In this document: one piece after another, positions 8,460 through 17,774 of the stretch
Position numbering within the stretch: the first letter of the stretch is position 1
Layout: each line of letters begins with the position of its first letter
Origin: an uncultured Flavobacteriales bacterium
GTDB lineage: Bacteria; Bacteroidota; Bacteroidia; Flavobacteriales_G; Salibacteraceae
Assembly: GCA_937121175.1 (NCBI GenBank)
Contig: CAKZKD010000001.1
Location: 115,247 to 179,246, forward strand
Direction of reading: 5' to 3'
Length of the DNA: 64,000 nucleotides
Program-made: the position numbers and the translations under genes
Notes under the pieces: generated by a model
What the model saw: only the letters and a program-made list of their open reading frames with translations
Databases searched by the model: none
Told to the model about the DNA's origin: nothing

Positions 8460-11044
8460 TGCGATTTACAATATTGGTTGGTTTGCTTATTGGTTTGCTT
8501 GGAAACTCAATTGAGGCTCAAGAATTTGGCAATGCTAATTTAAACCTTGGACTTTACCCAAATGAATTGGTGCGTTGTTATGTTAAGGCTGATAAAGATC
8601 AACTGACCCAATTCATCTATCAACATAATGGCCATTTAATGAATCAATTCCGTGGATGGACGAAGATTGAATTAACCGGTAACGAGCTCTTAGAAATGTC
8701 CAAGAAAAGTTGGTGTACCTCAATTCGGATAGAACATGGAGTAGGTGCTCCACTTGGCGACACCAGTAAGGTTAATTCAAACACGATTAGAGTGCACAAT
8801 GGTGAAATTGCCCGACACGGAGCTTTTACCGGTGAAGGTGTGGTAATGGGATTTGTGGATACTGGAATAGATTTTACTCACCCAGATTTTAAGAACGAGG
8901 ACGGCTCAACCCGAGTCTATAAAATTTGGGATCATTTAGGAAATACAGATTCGACTCTTCGACCGTCTTTTGGCTATGGAGAAGTGTACGATTCGGCCAT
9001 GATTAATGCTGGAAACTGCCCACATTTGGATAATAACGGTCACGGAACTCAGGTTTCTGGCATAGGTGCTGGAAATGGAAACTCGGTTCCAGACTCTATT
9101 GCAGATTATTCAGGTCATGCGCCCAATTCACTAATTATGGCGGTAAATACAGATTTTAATCGACCAAATTGGACGCTTTCGATAGCAGAATCGATTGAAT
9201 GGATGTTTGATGAGGCGGATAAGTTAGGGTTACCTTGTGTTGTAAATTTGAGCGTAGGAACTTATTCAGGAAGTCATGACGGGTTGGATTTAGCCGCTCA
9301 AATAATTGATTCATTAACCGCTGCCACACCAGGTCGATTAGTAGTCTGTGCTGCTGGTAACGCAGGTACATTAAAATTTCATTTAAAAACAGAAGTGAAT
9401 TCCAATACGCGATTTACGTATTTTGAACCCAATCCAAACTCCAATTTTGGAAATGCAATTTTTATTGAAGCGTGGGGAGACACTGCGGATATGAAAAATA
9501 TGCAATTCGGATTTGGCTATACTGATACCACAACTTGGAAAGATTCTATTTATTTTCAAGAACCAGTGTACAATCGCTTGGATACGCTTCTTCAGCAGAA
9601 CATTGGAGGGAGCGGACAATTAATGACTTTTGCGGAAATTCAAGGGGGTACAATTTTGTATCAAGTTCTTTGTGTAAATCCCAATGCGCAACATTTTTAC
9701 AAACTCACAACAACAGGGACTGGTGCTCACGACATTTGGAGTACTGCATTGTTAGGTTGGAGCAACATGATTTCCACAGGATTACCAAATTCCGCTAATT
9801 ACCCTCAAATTCAGAATTACACTTTTCCGGATTCGCTGCAAAGTATTGTGAGTAGTTGGAATTGCTCGCCAAATGTGCTCAGTGTAGCTAATTACAATAA
9901 CCGTTTCCAATATTTAAATGCTAATGACAGTTTACGAATAACCGTTGATTTACCGATCGGCGGTAAAGGAGCTACAAGCAGCATAGGCCCAAATCGACTC
10001 AAATATACCAAACCCGACATTGCTGCACCAGGGAATTATACGCTAGGAGCCGGTTCGTTTCAGAATCTTAATAATTTGAGAAATATTCCGAGCATTAATT
10101 ACCGATTGGCAAAAGGTGGATATCATTATTCCAATGGCGGCACTTCAATGGCATCCCCAGTTGTGGCAGGAATAGGGGCAATGTACCTCGAAAAATGTCC
10201 GAATGCGACATCAGCAGAGATTAGGAATGCAATCCTTACAACTGCCTTTACAGATGTGCACACAGGGGTAGTTCCAAATGTAGCTTTCGGTGTGGGTAAA
10301 GTGGATGCTCTTGCAGTATTGAGCACAAGTAACATTAATGATAGTTTAATGGTTATGGGAAGCACAATTGTTTGCGATGGCGATTCCGTTGAAGTTGGAT
10401 TAAGTACAAGTCATAATTCCATGGTCTGGAGCGATGGTTTTACCAATCAAACCCGAATAGTGAATTCTACCGATTCGTTTTATGTTCAATTAGCGAACAC
10501 CTCTGGTTGCAAAGGAATTACCGATACCGTCACCATAAATAAAGTTCCGCTTCCAAATGTGAATATTGTTGCCAAAAGCGACTCATTTTGCTTGGATGGC
10601 GAATTGGTTCTTAAAGGTGCTGGAGCTTCTAAATATCTCTGGAATACAGGAGATACGTTAGATTCATTGATCGTTTCCGTGGCAGGAGTTTATTGGACTG
10701 AAGGAATCGACACTAATGGCTGTTCATTTTCAGATACCGTTTCTGTAAAGCAATATTTATGCAGGTTGGCTACTAATGTTGAACAAGAAAAAATGCCGTT
10801 TAAATTGTTTCCCAATCCTGTAGATAATCTTCTTACCCTTAACTGGGATATTGCGTTGACCGATTCGTTAGATTTGAGATGGTTGGATTTGAGCGGCAAA
10901 CCAATTGATTTGTCGATTGTAAAGAATTCAGAATCGAAAAATGGAAGTATTCAAATACATACAAATCAATTACAGAAAGGTATTTACTTGCTTGAAATTC
11001 AGTCTTCTACGAATATCCAATACTTTCGAATTGTTAAGAATTAA
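8453..11044 (+). CDS. Secreted subtilisin-like (S8) serine protease with T9SS sorting domain
   Basis: Extracellular or cell-surface peptidase of 863 residues. After a signal peptide (LVGLLIGLLGNSIEAQ) the S8 triad is visible: Asp in GFVDTGIDFTHPDF, His in NNGHGTQVSG, Ser in GGTSMASPVVAG. A large insertion lies between the His and Ser blocks. The C-terminal part has Ig-like/PKD-like segments and ends in a T9SS type A domain (KLFPNPVDNLLTLNW to QKGIYLLEI). The start overlaps the HsdR_N stop by 7 bp; a second ATG at 8459 is an alternative. A second S8 gene follows with an overlapping start. Confidence 0.9.
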   Translation: MLMRFTILVGLLIGLLGNSIEAQEFGNANLNLGLYPNELVRCYVKADKDQLTQFIYQHNGHLMNQFRGWTKIELTGNELLEMSKKSWCTSIRIEHGVGAPLGDTSKVNSNTIRVHNGEIARHGAFTGEGVVMGFVDTGIDFTHPDFKNEDGSTRVYKIWDHLGNTDSTLRPSFGYGEVYDSAMINAGNCPHLDNNGHGTQVSGIGAGNGNSVPDSIADYSGHAPNSLIMAVNTDFNRPNWTLSIAESIEWMFDEADKLGLPCVVNLSVGTYSGSHDGLDLAAQIIDSLTAATPGRLVVCAAGNAGTLKFHLKTEVNSNTRFTYFEPNPNSNFGNAIFIEAWGDTADMKNMQFGFGYTDTTTWKDSIYFQEPVYNRLDTLLQQNIGGSGQLMTFAEIQGGTILYQVLCVNPNAQHFYKLTTTGTGAHDIWSTALLGWSNMISTGLPNSANYPQIQNYTFPDSLQSIVSSWNCSPNVLSVANYNNRFQYLNANDSLRITVDLPIGGKGATSSIGPNRLKYTKPDIAAPGNYTLGAGSFQNLNNLRNIPSINYRLAKGGYHYSNGGTSMASPVVAGIGAMYLEKCPNATSAEIRNAILTTAFTDVHTGVVPNVAFGVGKVDALAVLSTSNINDSLMVMGSTIVCDGDSVEVGLSTSHNSMVWSDGFTNQTRIVNSTDSFYVQLANTSGCKGITDTVTINKVPLPNVNIVAKSDSFCLDGELVLKGAGASKYLWNTGDTLDSLIVSVAGVYWTEGIDTNGCSFSDTVSVKQYLCRLATNVEQEKMPFKLFPNPVDNLLTLNWDIALTDSLDLRWLDLSGKPIDLSIVKNSESKNGSIQIHTNQLQKGIYLLEIQSSTNIQYFRIVKN

Positions 11045-13748
11045 AATTGTTCTGATTACCATTTTGGTAATTACGAGTTCTCTTTTTTCACAAGAATCAA
11101 TGGCGCCGAATGAGCTTATTGCCAAATTCAAAGTAGGAAAAGGCATGTTCGATTTATCGAATCAAAACAAAAGAGATTTTGGAATTTTGGAAATTCGTCC
11201 CATTTTCCTAGAAAAACCATTTGAAGTAAAGGATGAACTCGATATTGAACTAGAGCGCATTTTCTCTATTTTTTTGACAGGCGAGTCTAATTTCAGAAAG
11301 ACGCTGCAGAACTTGGAGCGCACCGAATTATTCGAATACGTTGAGCCACGCTACCTTGGAAAGCTAGCCTATACACCAAACGACCCTAGTTTTTCTGGTC
11401 AGAATGCCGTAAAGTTGATTGAAGCAGATAAGGCTTGGGATGTTACCAAGGGCAGCTCAAATGTTATTGTTGCAATTGTAGATGCTGGAATTGATACCGC
11501 ACATATCGACCTCAAAGGTCAACACCAATTCAACACCGCTGACCCAATTGATGGAGTGGATAATGACAATAATGGATATACCGACGACTATTTAGGATGG
11601 AATTTTGGTGCGAATAACAACAACCCAAAATACAGCAGTGAAGACCACGGTGTGAAGATGTCAGGAGTTATTGCGGCCACACCTGACAATTCAGTTGGTT
11701 TTGCTGGAATAGTATTTAATTGCAAAATTTTGGGTGTGAAGGTTACGAATTCGAGTAATCAAGTTGCCTTCGGATATGAAGGAATTAAATACAGTGCCGA
11801 CCGTGGATGTAAAATCATCAATTGTTCGTGGAACATTAAGTCGTATTCGAAGTTCGGCGAGGAAATGGTGGAGTACGCAAATCAGCGTGGTGCATTGGTT
11901 GTTGCGGCAAATGGAAACGAAGGAAATGATGACTTAAATTATCCGGCTAGTTATAAAAATGTGTTGGCCGTTTCAAATACCGATTTGAACGATAACCGCG
12001 TATCTAATTCCAATATTGGTTTCTACACCGATTTATCCGCTCCAGGATTAAATGTGCTAACGCTTAAACCGATTAACAATTACGAAAGAACTTCAGGTAC
12101 TTCAATGAGTTGTGCTGTAGTTTCAGGAGTGGCAGCCTTGGTCGCCTCTCAACACCCAACCTACAACGGTCTTGATATTTTGAATACACTGAAAGCCTCC
12201 GGTGACCCATTGTACGCTAACGGAAAAAATAGTTTTTACGAGAACAAATTAGGGGTAGGGCGAGTGAATGCGTTCAGTGCGGTGAATTATGCAGGAAGTT
12301 ATACCGAATTAGATAGTATTTCCTTTTCAGACAAAGACGGTGGTGCAATTGAACAAGGCGATACTGTTGCCGTTGTTAGTTATTTGGCAAATTATCTTGC
12401 ACAGGCATCCAATGTCAACGTAGAGTTGAAAAGTAAGAACAGCTATTCTGTCTTGGTAAATCGAGTTTGGAATGCAGGAACACTTGCCAAAAACGCTATT
12501 AAAAACAATACAACGCAGCCGTTTACAGTTAAACTTGGAGGTGCAATTCCTCAAAACGAGATTTTGGAATTTGAAATAGAAATTCAAACTCTAACCGATA
12601 CCAACAGCTACGGTTTTTCTTTTGTAGTAAATCCAACGTACAGAGATATTACTGTAAACAAACTACATACGACTATTGGCAGCAGGGGAACATATGGTTA
12701 TTACGAGTATCCTCAGAAAAAAGGATTGGGGGTTGTTTTAGACGGAGGAGAACAACTTCTGTACGAAGGAGGATTGCTAATAGGTCAGGGAGTAGAAGGG
12801 AATTCAACCGTTATGGATAGAATAAGAGGTATTCGAGATGTCGAGCAAACCGATTTTAGAGCCGTCACCAATTTACATCCTACGGTGGACAACAGTTCAA
12901 ACCAGGGTTATTTTAATACGTTTGACGATAACAATTCTAAAAGTCCAATTAACGTTTCAGTTTCTCAAAAAACCAGAGCTTGGACTTCTAGTGCTCATCA
13001 GAATTATGTAGTAATAGATTATAGCCTAACGTCGAATAACAATTCCGATTTAACCGATATATACGTTGGTCTTTTTGCAGATTGGGACATTGGAAATTCG
13101 GAGAAAAACGGTGCAGAATACAATGGACAGCTCTATCTTGCCTATACCTACGCAAAGGAAGGTTCACCTATGTACGCAGGTATGCAATTATTGACAGAAT
13201 ACGACGAATGGAGGTGCTATTCGATTGACCATGTAATTGGTGGTGAAGGCGGTATTGATATCACCGATAATGATGTATTTAGTAAAGAAGAAAAGTTTTT
13301 TACGCTCTCAAATTTTAGAGAAAATGCAGGAGAAGGTGAAGAAGGTGCGGATGTATTACAAATGCTCAGTTCGGGTCCTCATAATATAAGAGCAGGAGAC
13401 TCATTAACCATTTCTTTTGCCGTTCATGCTGCATCCAGCAAAGACCAATTATTCAAACAGGCAGATAGTGCATTTTTTAAACAAAATGGTGAGCTTCCAA
13501 TGAATGTTGAGTTGAAAGAATTAAAGTCCATCGAAGTTTACCCGAATCCTTCAGCAGGAAAATATATTGTTTCTGGTTTAGACCTGACATCTAATCCAAC
13601 CATAGTCGTTTCCAATGCAGTTGGTGCTGAGGTTGAGGCTAAGATGCAAGAACTTTCAAATGGAGTATCAATAGAATTTGTTGAACCACAACCGGGCATC
13701 TACTTCATCTCGATAAATCAGTCGGTATTTCGAGCTATAGTGCAGTAA
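11031..13748 (+). CDS. Second secreted S8 subtilase with T9SS sorting domain
   Basis: Secreted protease, 905 residues from the chosen start. The triad is Asp in AIVDAGIDTAHIDL, His in SEDHGVKMSGV and Ser in SGTSMSCAVVSG; a fervidolysin-like N-terminal propeptide precedes it and a long beta-rich region follows. A T9SS type A domain ends the protein (EVYPNPSAGKYIVSG). No ATG gives a sensible signal peptide: the frame opens at 10941, deep inside the previous gene. TTG at 11031 yields LRIKIVLITILVITSSLFSQ, a good signal sequence, overlapping the upstream stop by 14 bp. Start choice is moderate; product identity is secure. Confidence 0.87.
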   Translation: MLRIKIVLITILVITSSLFSQESMAPNELIAKFKVGKGMFDLSNQNKRDFGILEIRPIFLEKPFEVKDELDIELERIFSIFLTGESNFRKTLQNLERTELFEYVEPRYLGKLAYTPNDPSFSGQNAVKLIEADKAWDVTKGSSNVIVAIVDAGIDTAHIDLKGQHQFNTADPIDGVDNDNNGYTDDYLGWNFGANNNNPKYSSEDHGVKMSGVIAATPDNSVGFAGIVFNCKILGVKVTNSSNQVAFGYEGIKYSADRGCKIINCSWNIKSYSKFGEEMVEYANQRGALVVAANGNEGNDDLNYPASYKNVLAVSNTDLNDNRVSNSNIGFYTDLSAPGLNVLTLKPINNYERTSGTSMSCAVVSGVAALVASQHPTYNGLDILNTLKASGDPLYANGKNSFYENKLGVGRVNAFSAVNYAGSYTELDSISFSDKDGGAIEQGDTVAVVSYLANYLAQASNVNVELKSKNSYSVLVNRVWNAGTLAKNAIKNNTTQPFTVKLGGAIPQNEILEFEIEIQTLTDTNSYGFSFVVNPTYRDITVNKLHTTIGSRGTYGYYEYPQKKGLGVVLDGGEQLLYEGGLLIGQGVEGNSTVMDRIRGIRDVEQTDFRAVTNLHPTVDNSSNQGYFNTFDDNNSKSPINVSVSQKTRAWTSSAHQNYVVIDYSLTSNNNSDLTDIYVGLFADWDIGNSEKNGAEYNGQLYLAYTYAKEGSPMYAGMQLLTEYDEWRCYSIDHVIGGEGGIDITDNDVFSKEEKFFTLSNFRENAGEGEEGADVLQMLSSGPHNIRAGDSLTISFAVHAASSKDQLFKQADSAFFKQNGELPMNVELKELKSIEVYPNPSAGKYIVSGLDLTSNPTIVVSNAVGAEVEAKMQELSNGVSIEFVEPQPGIYFISINQSVFRAIVQ

Positions 13749-13811
13749 TTCAGTTAACGAATTGTTGACAAGTATAATTAAATTGAAATCCTGTAGAAAT
13801 AGTCAATCGGT

Positions 13812-13819
13812 TACATTTG
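13812..13819 (+). promoter_or_regulatory. Predicted -7 promoter element of dnaX
   Basis: TACATTTG matches TAnnTTTG and ends 15 bp before the dnaX ATG at 13835, leaving a very short leader. A TTG at 13783 is a weak -33 candidate with long spacing. Confidence 0.4.
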
Positions 13820-13834
13820 TTTTAGCATTTTGAT

Positions 13835-15570
13835 ATGGAAAATTACGTAGTTTCAGCTCGAAAATATCGCCCACAAACATTTGATGATGTTGTTGGGCAA
13901 CCCTCCATTACACGTACGCTTGAAAATGCAATCAAAAACAACCATTTGGCGCAAGCCTTTTTGTTTTGTGGCCCTAGAGGAGTCGGTAAAACTACCTGTG
14001 CTAGAATTTTGGCCAGAAACATTAATGAAGATGCTTCGGATGTAAAAGACGATGATTTTGCATTCAATATTTTTGAGTTGGATGCAGCATCGAATAACTC
14101 GGTCGATGATATTCGCCATTTGATTGACCAGGTTCGTATCCCGCCGCAAATTGGAAAATACAAGGTGTTTATAATTGATGAGGTTCACATGTTGTCTTCG
14201 CAAGCATTCAATGCTTTTTTGAAGACATTGGAAGAGCCCCCACCACATGCTATTTTTATTCTAGCGACAACCGAAAAACACAAAATCCTTCCTACAATTT
14301 TATCAAGGTGTCAAATTTTTGATTTTAGAAGAATTGAAATTCCAGACATTATTCTACAACTGGAAACCGTTGCCAAAAAAGAAAAGATAAAAGCCGAACA
14401 CGACGCACTGCATATTGTCGCCCAAAAAGCAGACGGTGCTATGCGTGATGCGCTTTCCATATTCGATCAACTGGTTAGTTTTTGTGGTAATAAACTTACT
14501 TACAATGATGTAATTGAGAATTTGAACGTACTTGATTACGATTATTATTTCTCGGTAACAGAAGCAATGGCGAATGCAGATATTGCAAAATCGTTGGTTA
14601 TTTACGATGAAATTTTAGAAAAAGGCTTTGATGGTCATCATTTCATCAATGGATTGGCAGACCATTTCAGAAATCTGATGGTTTGTAAAGACCCGCAAAC
14701 CATAGAATTATTGCAGGTGGGTAAAAGTATTTCAGATAAGTACAGAGAGCAAAGTCAACTGCTTGAAGTGCAAGTGCTATTGTATGCACTCAAGATTACC
14801 TCGAAATGCGACGTGCAATACAAAATGAGTCAGAACAAACGACTCTTGGTGGAGCTGTGCCTTATGCAACTGTGTTCTGTAAAAGAAGCGGTTGAAAAAA
14901 AAAAGGCCTAGCGTACCTGCTGCTTGAGGAAGAAGAAATTTTTAAAATTCTTTTAAAGCCTAATGGCATTGACCTTAGCCAAGAAACCCAAGCTCAGAAA
15001 AATGAATCAAACAAAGAAACTTACAAACCCAGAACAGAGCCAGAACAAGTAATTGAAGAACAAACCCCAGTTGTTCGAAAACGCATAAAAATTGATGCCA
15101 ATTTCAATTCTGGAATGGTGTCAATAAAGGGTTTCAAAAAGGACACTGAAAAAGCTAAGCTTGAAGAAGAACAAGCTGAGGAAGACTTATCTGGAAAGCC
15201 CAAGACAGTATTTACACAAGAGCAGTTTGAACCTATTTGGAAGCAGTACATCAAACTGTTGAAAGATGGAGGTAAATCGAGTTTTGCAAGTACCTTGGAA
15301 GTAAGTGCGCCCAAGGTAGAAAACAACGATATTGTGCTTGAAATAGAAAATTCTGTTCAAGAAAATGAACTGAATAATGAGAAAGCTGGACTAATGGGTT
15401 TCTTGCGTAAAGAGCTAAATAATTACCATATTCAATTGAAATACAACAAAGTAGAAGTTAAAGAAGAAGTGCGTTATTATACTAACAAAGAGCGCTTTAA
15501 CAGATTAGCCGAACTGAATCCTAAATTATTAGACCTTAAAAAGCGATTCAATTTGGATACTGATTTTTAG
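13835..15570 (+). CDS. dnaX: DNA polymerase III subunits gamma/tau, joined by a -1 frameshift at an A10 run
   Basis: Clamp-loader ATPase. In frame from ATG 13835, 358 residues end at TAG 14911: Walker A GPRGVGKT at 46-53, the FELDAASNNSVDDIR segment, the DEVHML box, the SRC sensor and collar domain III. The four-Cys zinc module seen in many DnaX proteins is absent. Ten A residues at 14895-14904 precede the stop. The -1 frame is open from there (KGLAYLLLEEEEIFKILL) to TAG 15570, adding about 220 charged residues with TQEQFEPIWKQYIKLL and a final LKKRFNLDTDF helix. Shifting gives a 578-residue tau-like protein; not shifting gives a gamma-like one. A sequencing error in the A run or a true disruption are the alternatives. 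Confidence 0.9.
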
Positions 15571-15623
15571 TCGAGTAGGGTTATGTATGATTGCTGATTC
15601 GTAACTAATTAACCCAGCTCCCG

Positions 15624-15638
15624 CACGATTGTATCGTG
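15624..15638. repeat. Short perfect hairpin CACGAT-TGT-ATCGTG
   Basis: Six-base arms around a 3-base loop in the 200-bp gap after dnaX, with no T tract following, so it does not look like an ordinary terminator. It is one of three different short palindromes around the isolated lipoprotein gene. Confidence 0.45.
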
Positions 15639-15704
15639 TGGCAATATCAACTGAGAAGAAGTTGAAAAGTACTTATTTTTTGATTATAGTTTGGAACGCG
15701 ATGC

Positions 15705-15722
15705 ACCCGGTAGCTATCGGGT
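15705..15722. repeat. REP-like palindrome ACCCGGTAGCTATCGGGT
   Basis: An 18-nt near-perfect palindrome around TAGCTA, followed by GCGCACGAGCAGG. Palindromes of the form CCCGATAGCTATCGGG are recurrent intergenic elements in Bacteroidota. The reading frame of the following gene runs back through it, which argues that the true start lies downstream. Confidence 0.55.
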
Positions 15723-15777
15723 AGCGCACGAGCAGGAAAAAAACAAATTGATACGGAAAGAAAAAAAACAGGTAGAG

Positions 15778-16305
15778 GTGAATCTAAAAAAACAAAATTG
15801 TACACCCATTTTTAATCAAAGAAAAATTAATTTGATTCTAAGTATTCTAACCGTTGTAACTATTTGTTCATGTCTTAACAATTCCATTGCGGATTGTCAA
15901 CTTCAAGAGTACAATGAATTAATGTTGAGCGATATTCGGCCAAGTATTCATGATATTGAAAAATGCGGTTTTAAAAACTTAATAGAATACCATCCTAGTC
16001 GTTTGGTTTCCGATAGAGATTCATTTGTAGTAAAATACTATCTAGCTCAAGAAAAAAACTCAATCTTATCTGTGGACGTTTGTTTTCCGATAAAGGAAAT
16101 AAATGAAGAATATTTAGTCTCTTGGCTCAAACATAAAAACTGTAAGCTAATGACTCCATTTAGTTGTTTTCAACCAGATAGAGCTTTGCAGAGCTTGTAC
16201 TTCGCAATACAAAATTCTTCTACTGGAGAAATTATGTTAGGCTACATCGACGAGCAAAAAAAAATTCTGATAATACATAAAAAATTTCCGATAAATCCAA
16301 GCTAA
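15778..16305 (+). CDS. Hypothetical lipoprotein
   Basis: Not recognised. The frame has no ATG start. It opens at TTG 15691 but the first residues are encoded by a REP-like palindrome, so I chose GTG 15778, which leaves a basic N-region, a hydrophobic stretch (INLILSILTVVTI) and a lipobox ending CSC; about 175 residues result. The mature part is mixed alpha/beta, with several Cys (DCQ, EKCGF, DVCFP, NCKL, FSCF). It stands alone between dnaX and the helicase, flanked by short palindromes. It could be a recent acquisition or a decaying gene; evidence for coding is the length of the frame and the lipobox. Confidence 0.5.
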   Translation: MNLKKQNCTPIFNQRKINLILSILTVVTICSCLNNSIADCQLQEYNELMLSDIRPSIHDIEKCGFKNLIEYHPSRLVSDRDSFVVKYYLAQEKNSILSVDVCFPIKEINEEYLVSWLKHKNCKLMTPFSCFQPDRALQSLYFAIQNSSTGEIMLGYIDEQKKILIIHKKFPINPS

Positions 16306-16327
16306 AATGGAATTCCCCCCTCTAGCG

Positions 16328-16342
16328 CGGATTTTCAATCCG
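16328..16342. repeat. Palindrome CGGATT-TTC-AATCCG
   Basis: A perfect 6-bp hairpin preceded by CCCCTCTAGCG. The GCGGATT...AATCCGTG form resembles REP-type elements linked to Y1 (RAYT) transposases in this phylum. It lies in the 193-bp gap between the lipoprotein and helicase genes, where nothing else is visible. Confidence 0.45.
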
Positions 16343-16498
16343 TGACTAACCATCACAATCTACAAAACTTAAGTGTAGCTAGTAACTACTTCAGTAATGC
16401 AGATTTAGCTTCAGATCTACAGAATCAGTTGTAATCCCAACAGTTTTCCTCGCGTAAATTTTCCAACTTGCTTACAAGAAGTCGGCAACCAACCAAAA

Positions 16499-17737
16499 TC
16501 ACTTCTTCTTATTCTTCTTCTTTCTCTTTTTTTCGAAAGACTCATTTTGCTCAATCAGCGATTTCCAATCGTTGGTTCCATCGTCTGAGAATAGGATGGT
16601 GGCTTCTTTTTCTACTTTGTCAATATCTATTCTAGTAATAGCGACACCTGTGTAGTTTTCAATGGCTGTGAGGTAATCTCTTTCTTCCTTGGCGCAAAAC
16701 GAAATGGCCGTTCCTTTAGCTGTGCCACGTCCAGTTCGTCCAATGCGATGTACGTAATTTTCAGCAACATCAGGCATGTCGTAGTTAATTACTAAATCTA
16801 CGTTTGGAATATCAATTCCTCGTGCGTTAACATCGGTGGTTATCAGTACTTTATTGTCGTTAGATTTGAATCGTTTCAGAATATCAATGCGTTCTTTTTG
16901 CTCAACATCACCGTGCATACATTCGGTAGAAAGCTGGACTCTTTCCATGGCAGCTTTTACGCGTTCTGCTCGAACACGGGTTCGTACAAAAACCAAAATT
17001 TTAAATTCCTCAAAATCCCGAATGTATCGCTCCAGAAAAAAACGTTTTTGGTCCATTTCGATAAATGCCAATCCGTGCGACACGTTTTTAGAAACGGGGT
17101 CTTTGGGCGAGAGCTGAATTCGAATTGGGTTGGTCACCAATGAATACGCTAGTTTTTTAATTTGCTCGTTAATGGTAGCTGAAAAGAATAGCGTTTGTCG
17201 GTCTGCAGGTATGTTGTGCAAGACATCCTTAATGTCTTTATAAAAACCGAGCGCTAACATTTGGTCAGCTTCGTCTAAAATCAGCGTTTTAAGTTGACGT
17301 AAGTCAATGCTTTTTTGATTCAGAAAATCAAACATTCTACCGGGTGTAGCCACCAATATGTCAATACCACGCTCCAACGATTCTTGCTGAGTTTCTTGCT
17401 CAACACCACCATAAACACTTATAGTTCTCACTTTGGTGTTTTTACCCAATTCGTGAAATACAGATGTAATTTGCAATGCCAATTCACGGGTTGGAACCAT
17501 TACTAAGGCTTGTATTCCTAATCCTTTTTTAAACTTTTTATTCTCTTGTATTTTATGGATAACAGGAATAGCAAACGCTGCAGTTTTTCCAGTTCCGGTC
17601 TGGGCCACAGCCAACACATCTTCACCGTTCAAGATGTTAGGAATTGCCTTGAATTGAATGTCTGTAGGTCTTTTAAAACCTAGGTGCTCTAAATTTCTTT
17701 TGATTTCAGAGCTTATGTTGTACGATGCAAATTTCAT
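16499..17737 (-). CDS. DEAD-box ATP-dependent RNA helicase
   Basis: Unwinds RNA duplexes, in ribosome assembly, mRNA turnover or cold adaptation. All core motifs are present: Q motif (GFKRPTDIQFKAIP), Walker A AQTGTGKT, PTREL, TPGR, DEAD in LILDEADQML, SAT in FFSATI, and HRIGRTGRG. A basic tail (EKKRKKKNKKK) probably binds RNA. The start is ATG 17735-17737 (MKFASYNISSEI), giving 412 residues; the frame continues upstream to 17857 but would overlap the pirin gene with unconserved sequence. RhlE/CshA-like by length; exact subfamily not assigned. Confidence 0.95.
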   Translation of the reverse strand: MKFASYNISSEIKRNLEHLGFKRPTDIQFKAIPNILNGEDVLAVAQTGTGKTAAFAIPVIHKIQENKKFKKGLGIQALVMVPTRELALQITSVFHELGKNTKVRTISVYGGVEQETQQESLERGIDILVATPGRMFDFLNQKSIDLRQLKTLILDEADQMLALGFYKDIKDVLHNIPADRQTLFFSATINEQIKKLAYSLVTNPIRIQLSPKDPVSKNVSHGLAFIEMDQKRFFLERYIRDFEEFKILVFVRTRVRAERVKAAMERVQLSTECMHGDVEQKERIDILKRFKSNDNKVLITTDVNARGIDIPNVDLVINYDMPDVAENYVHRIGRTGRGTAKGTAISFCAKEERDYLTAIENYTGVAITRIDIDKVEKEATILFSDDGTNDWKSLIEQNESFEKKRKKKNKKK

Positions 17738-17774
17738 TGAATCGGCAAAGGTACAACGAAGAGTAGAAGAGCAG

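Noticed and set aside
8453..13748. Possibility that the two S8 protease genes are one frameshifted gene
   Set aside because: Each has its own signal peptide, full catalytic triad and T9SS sorting domain.
15021..15326. Minus-strand frame opposite the dnaX extension
   Set aside because: Antisense to the tau-like region, whose charged, helix-rich composition is much more protein-like.
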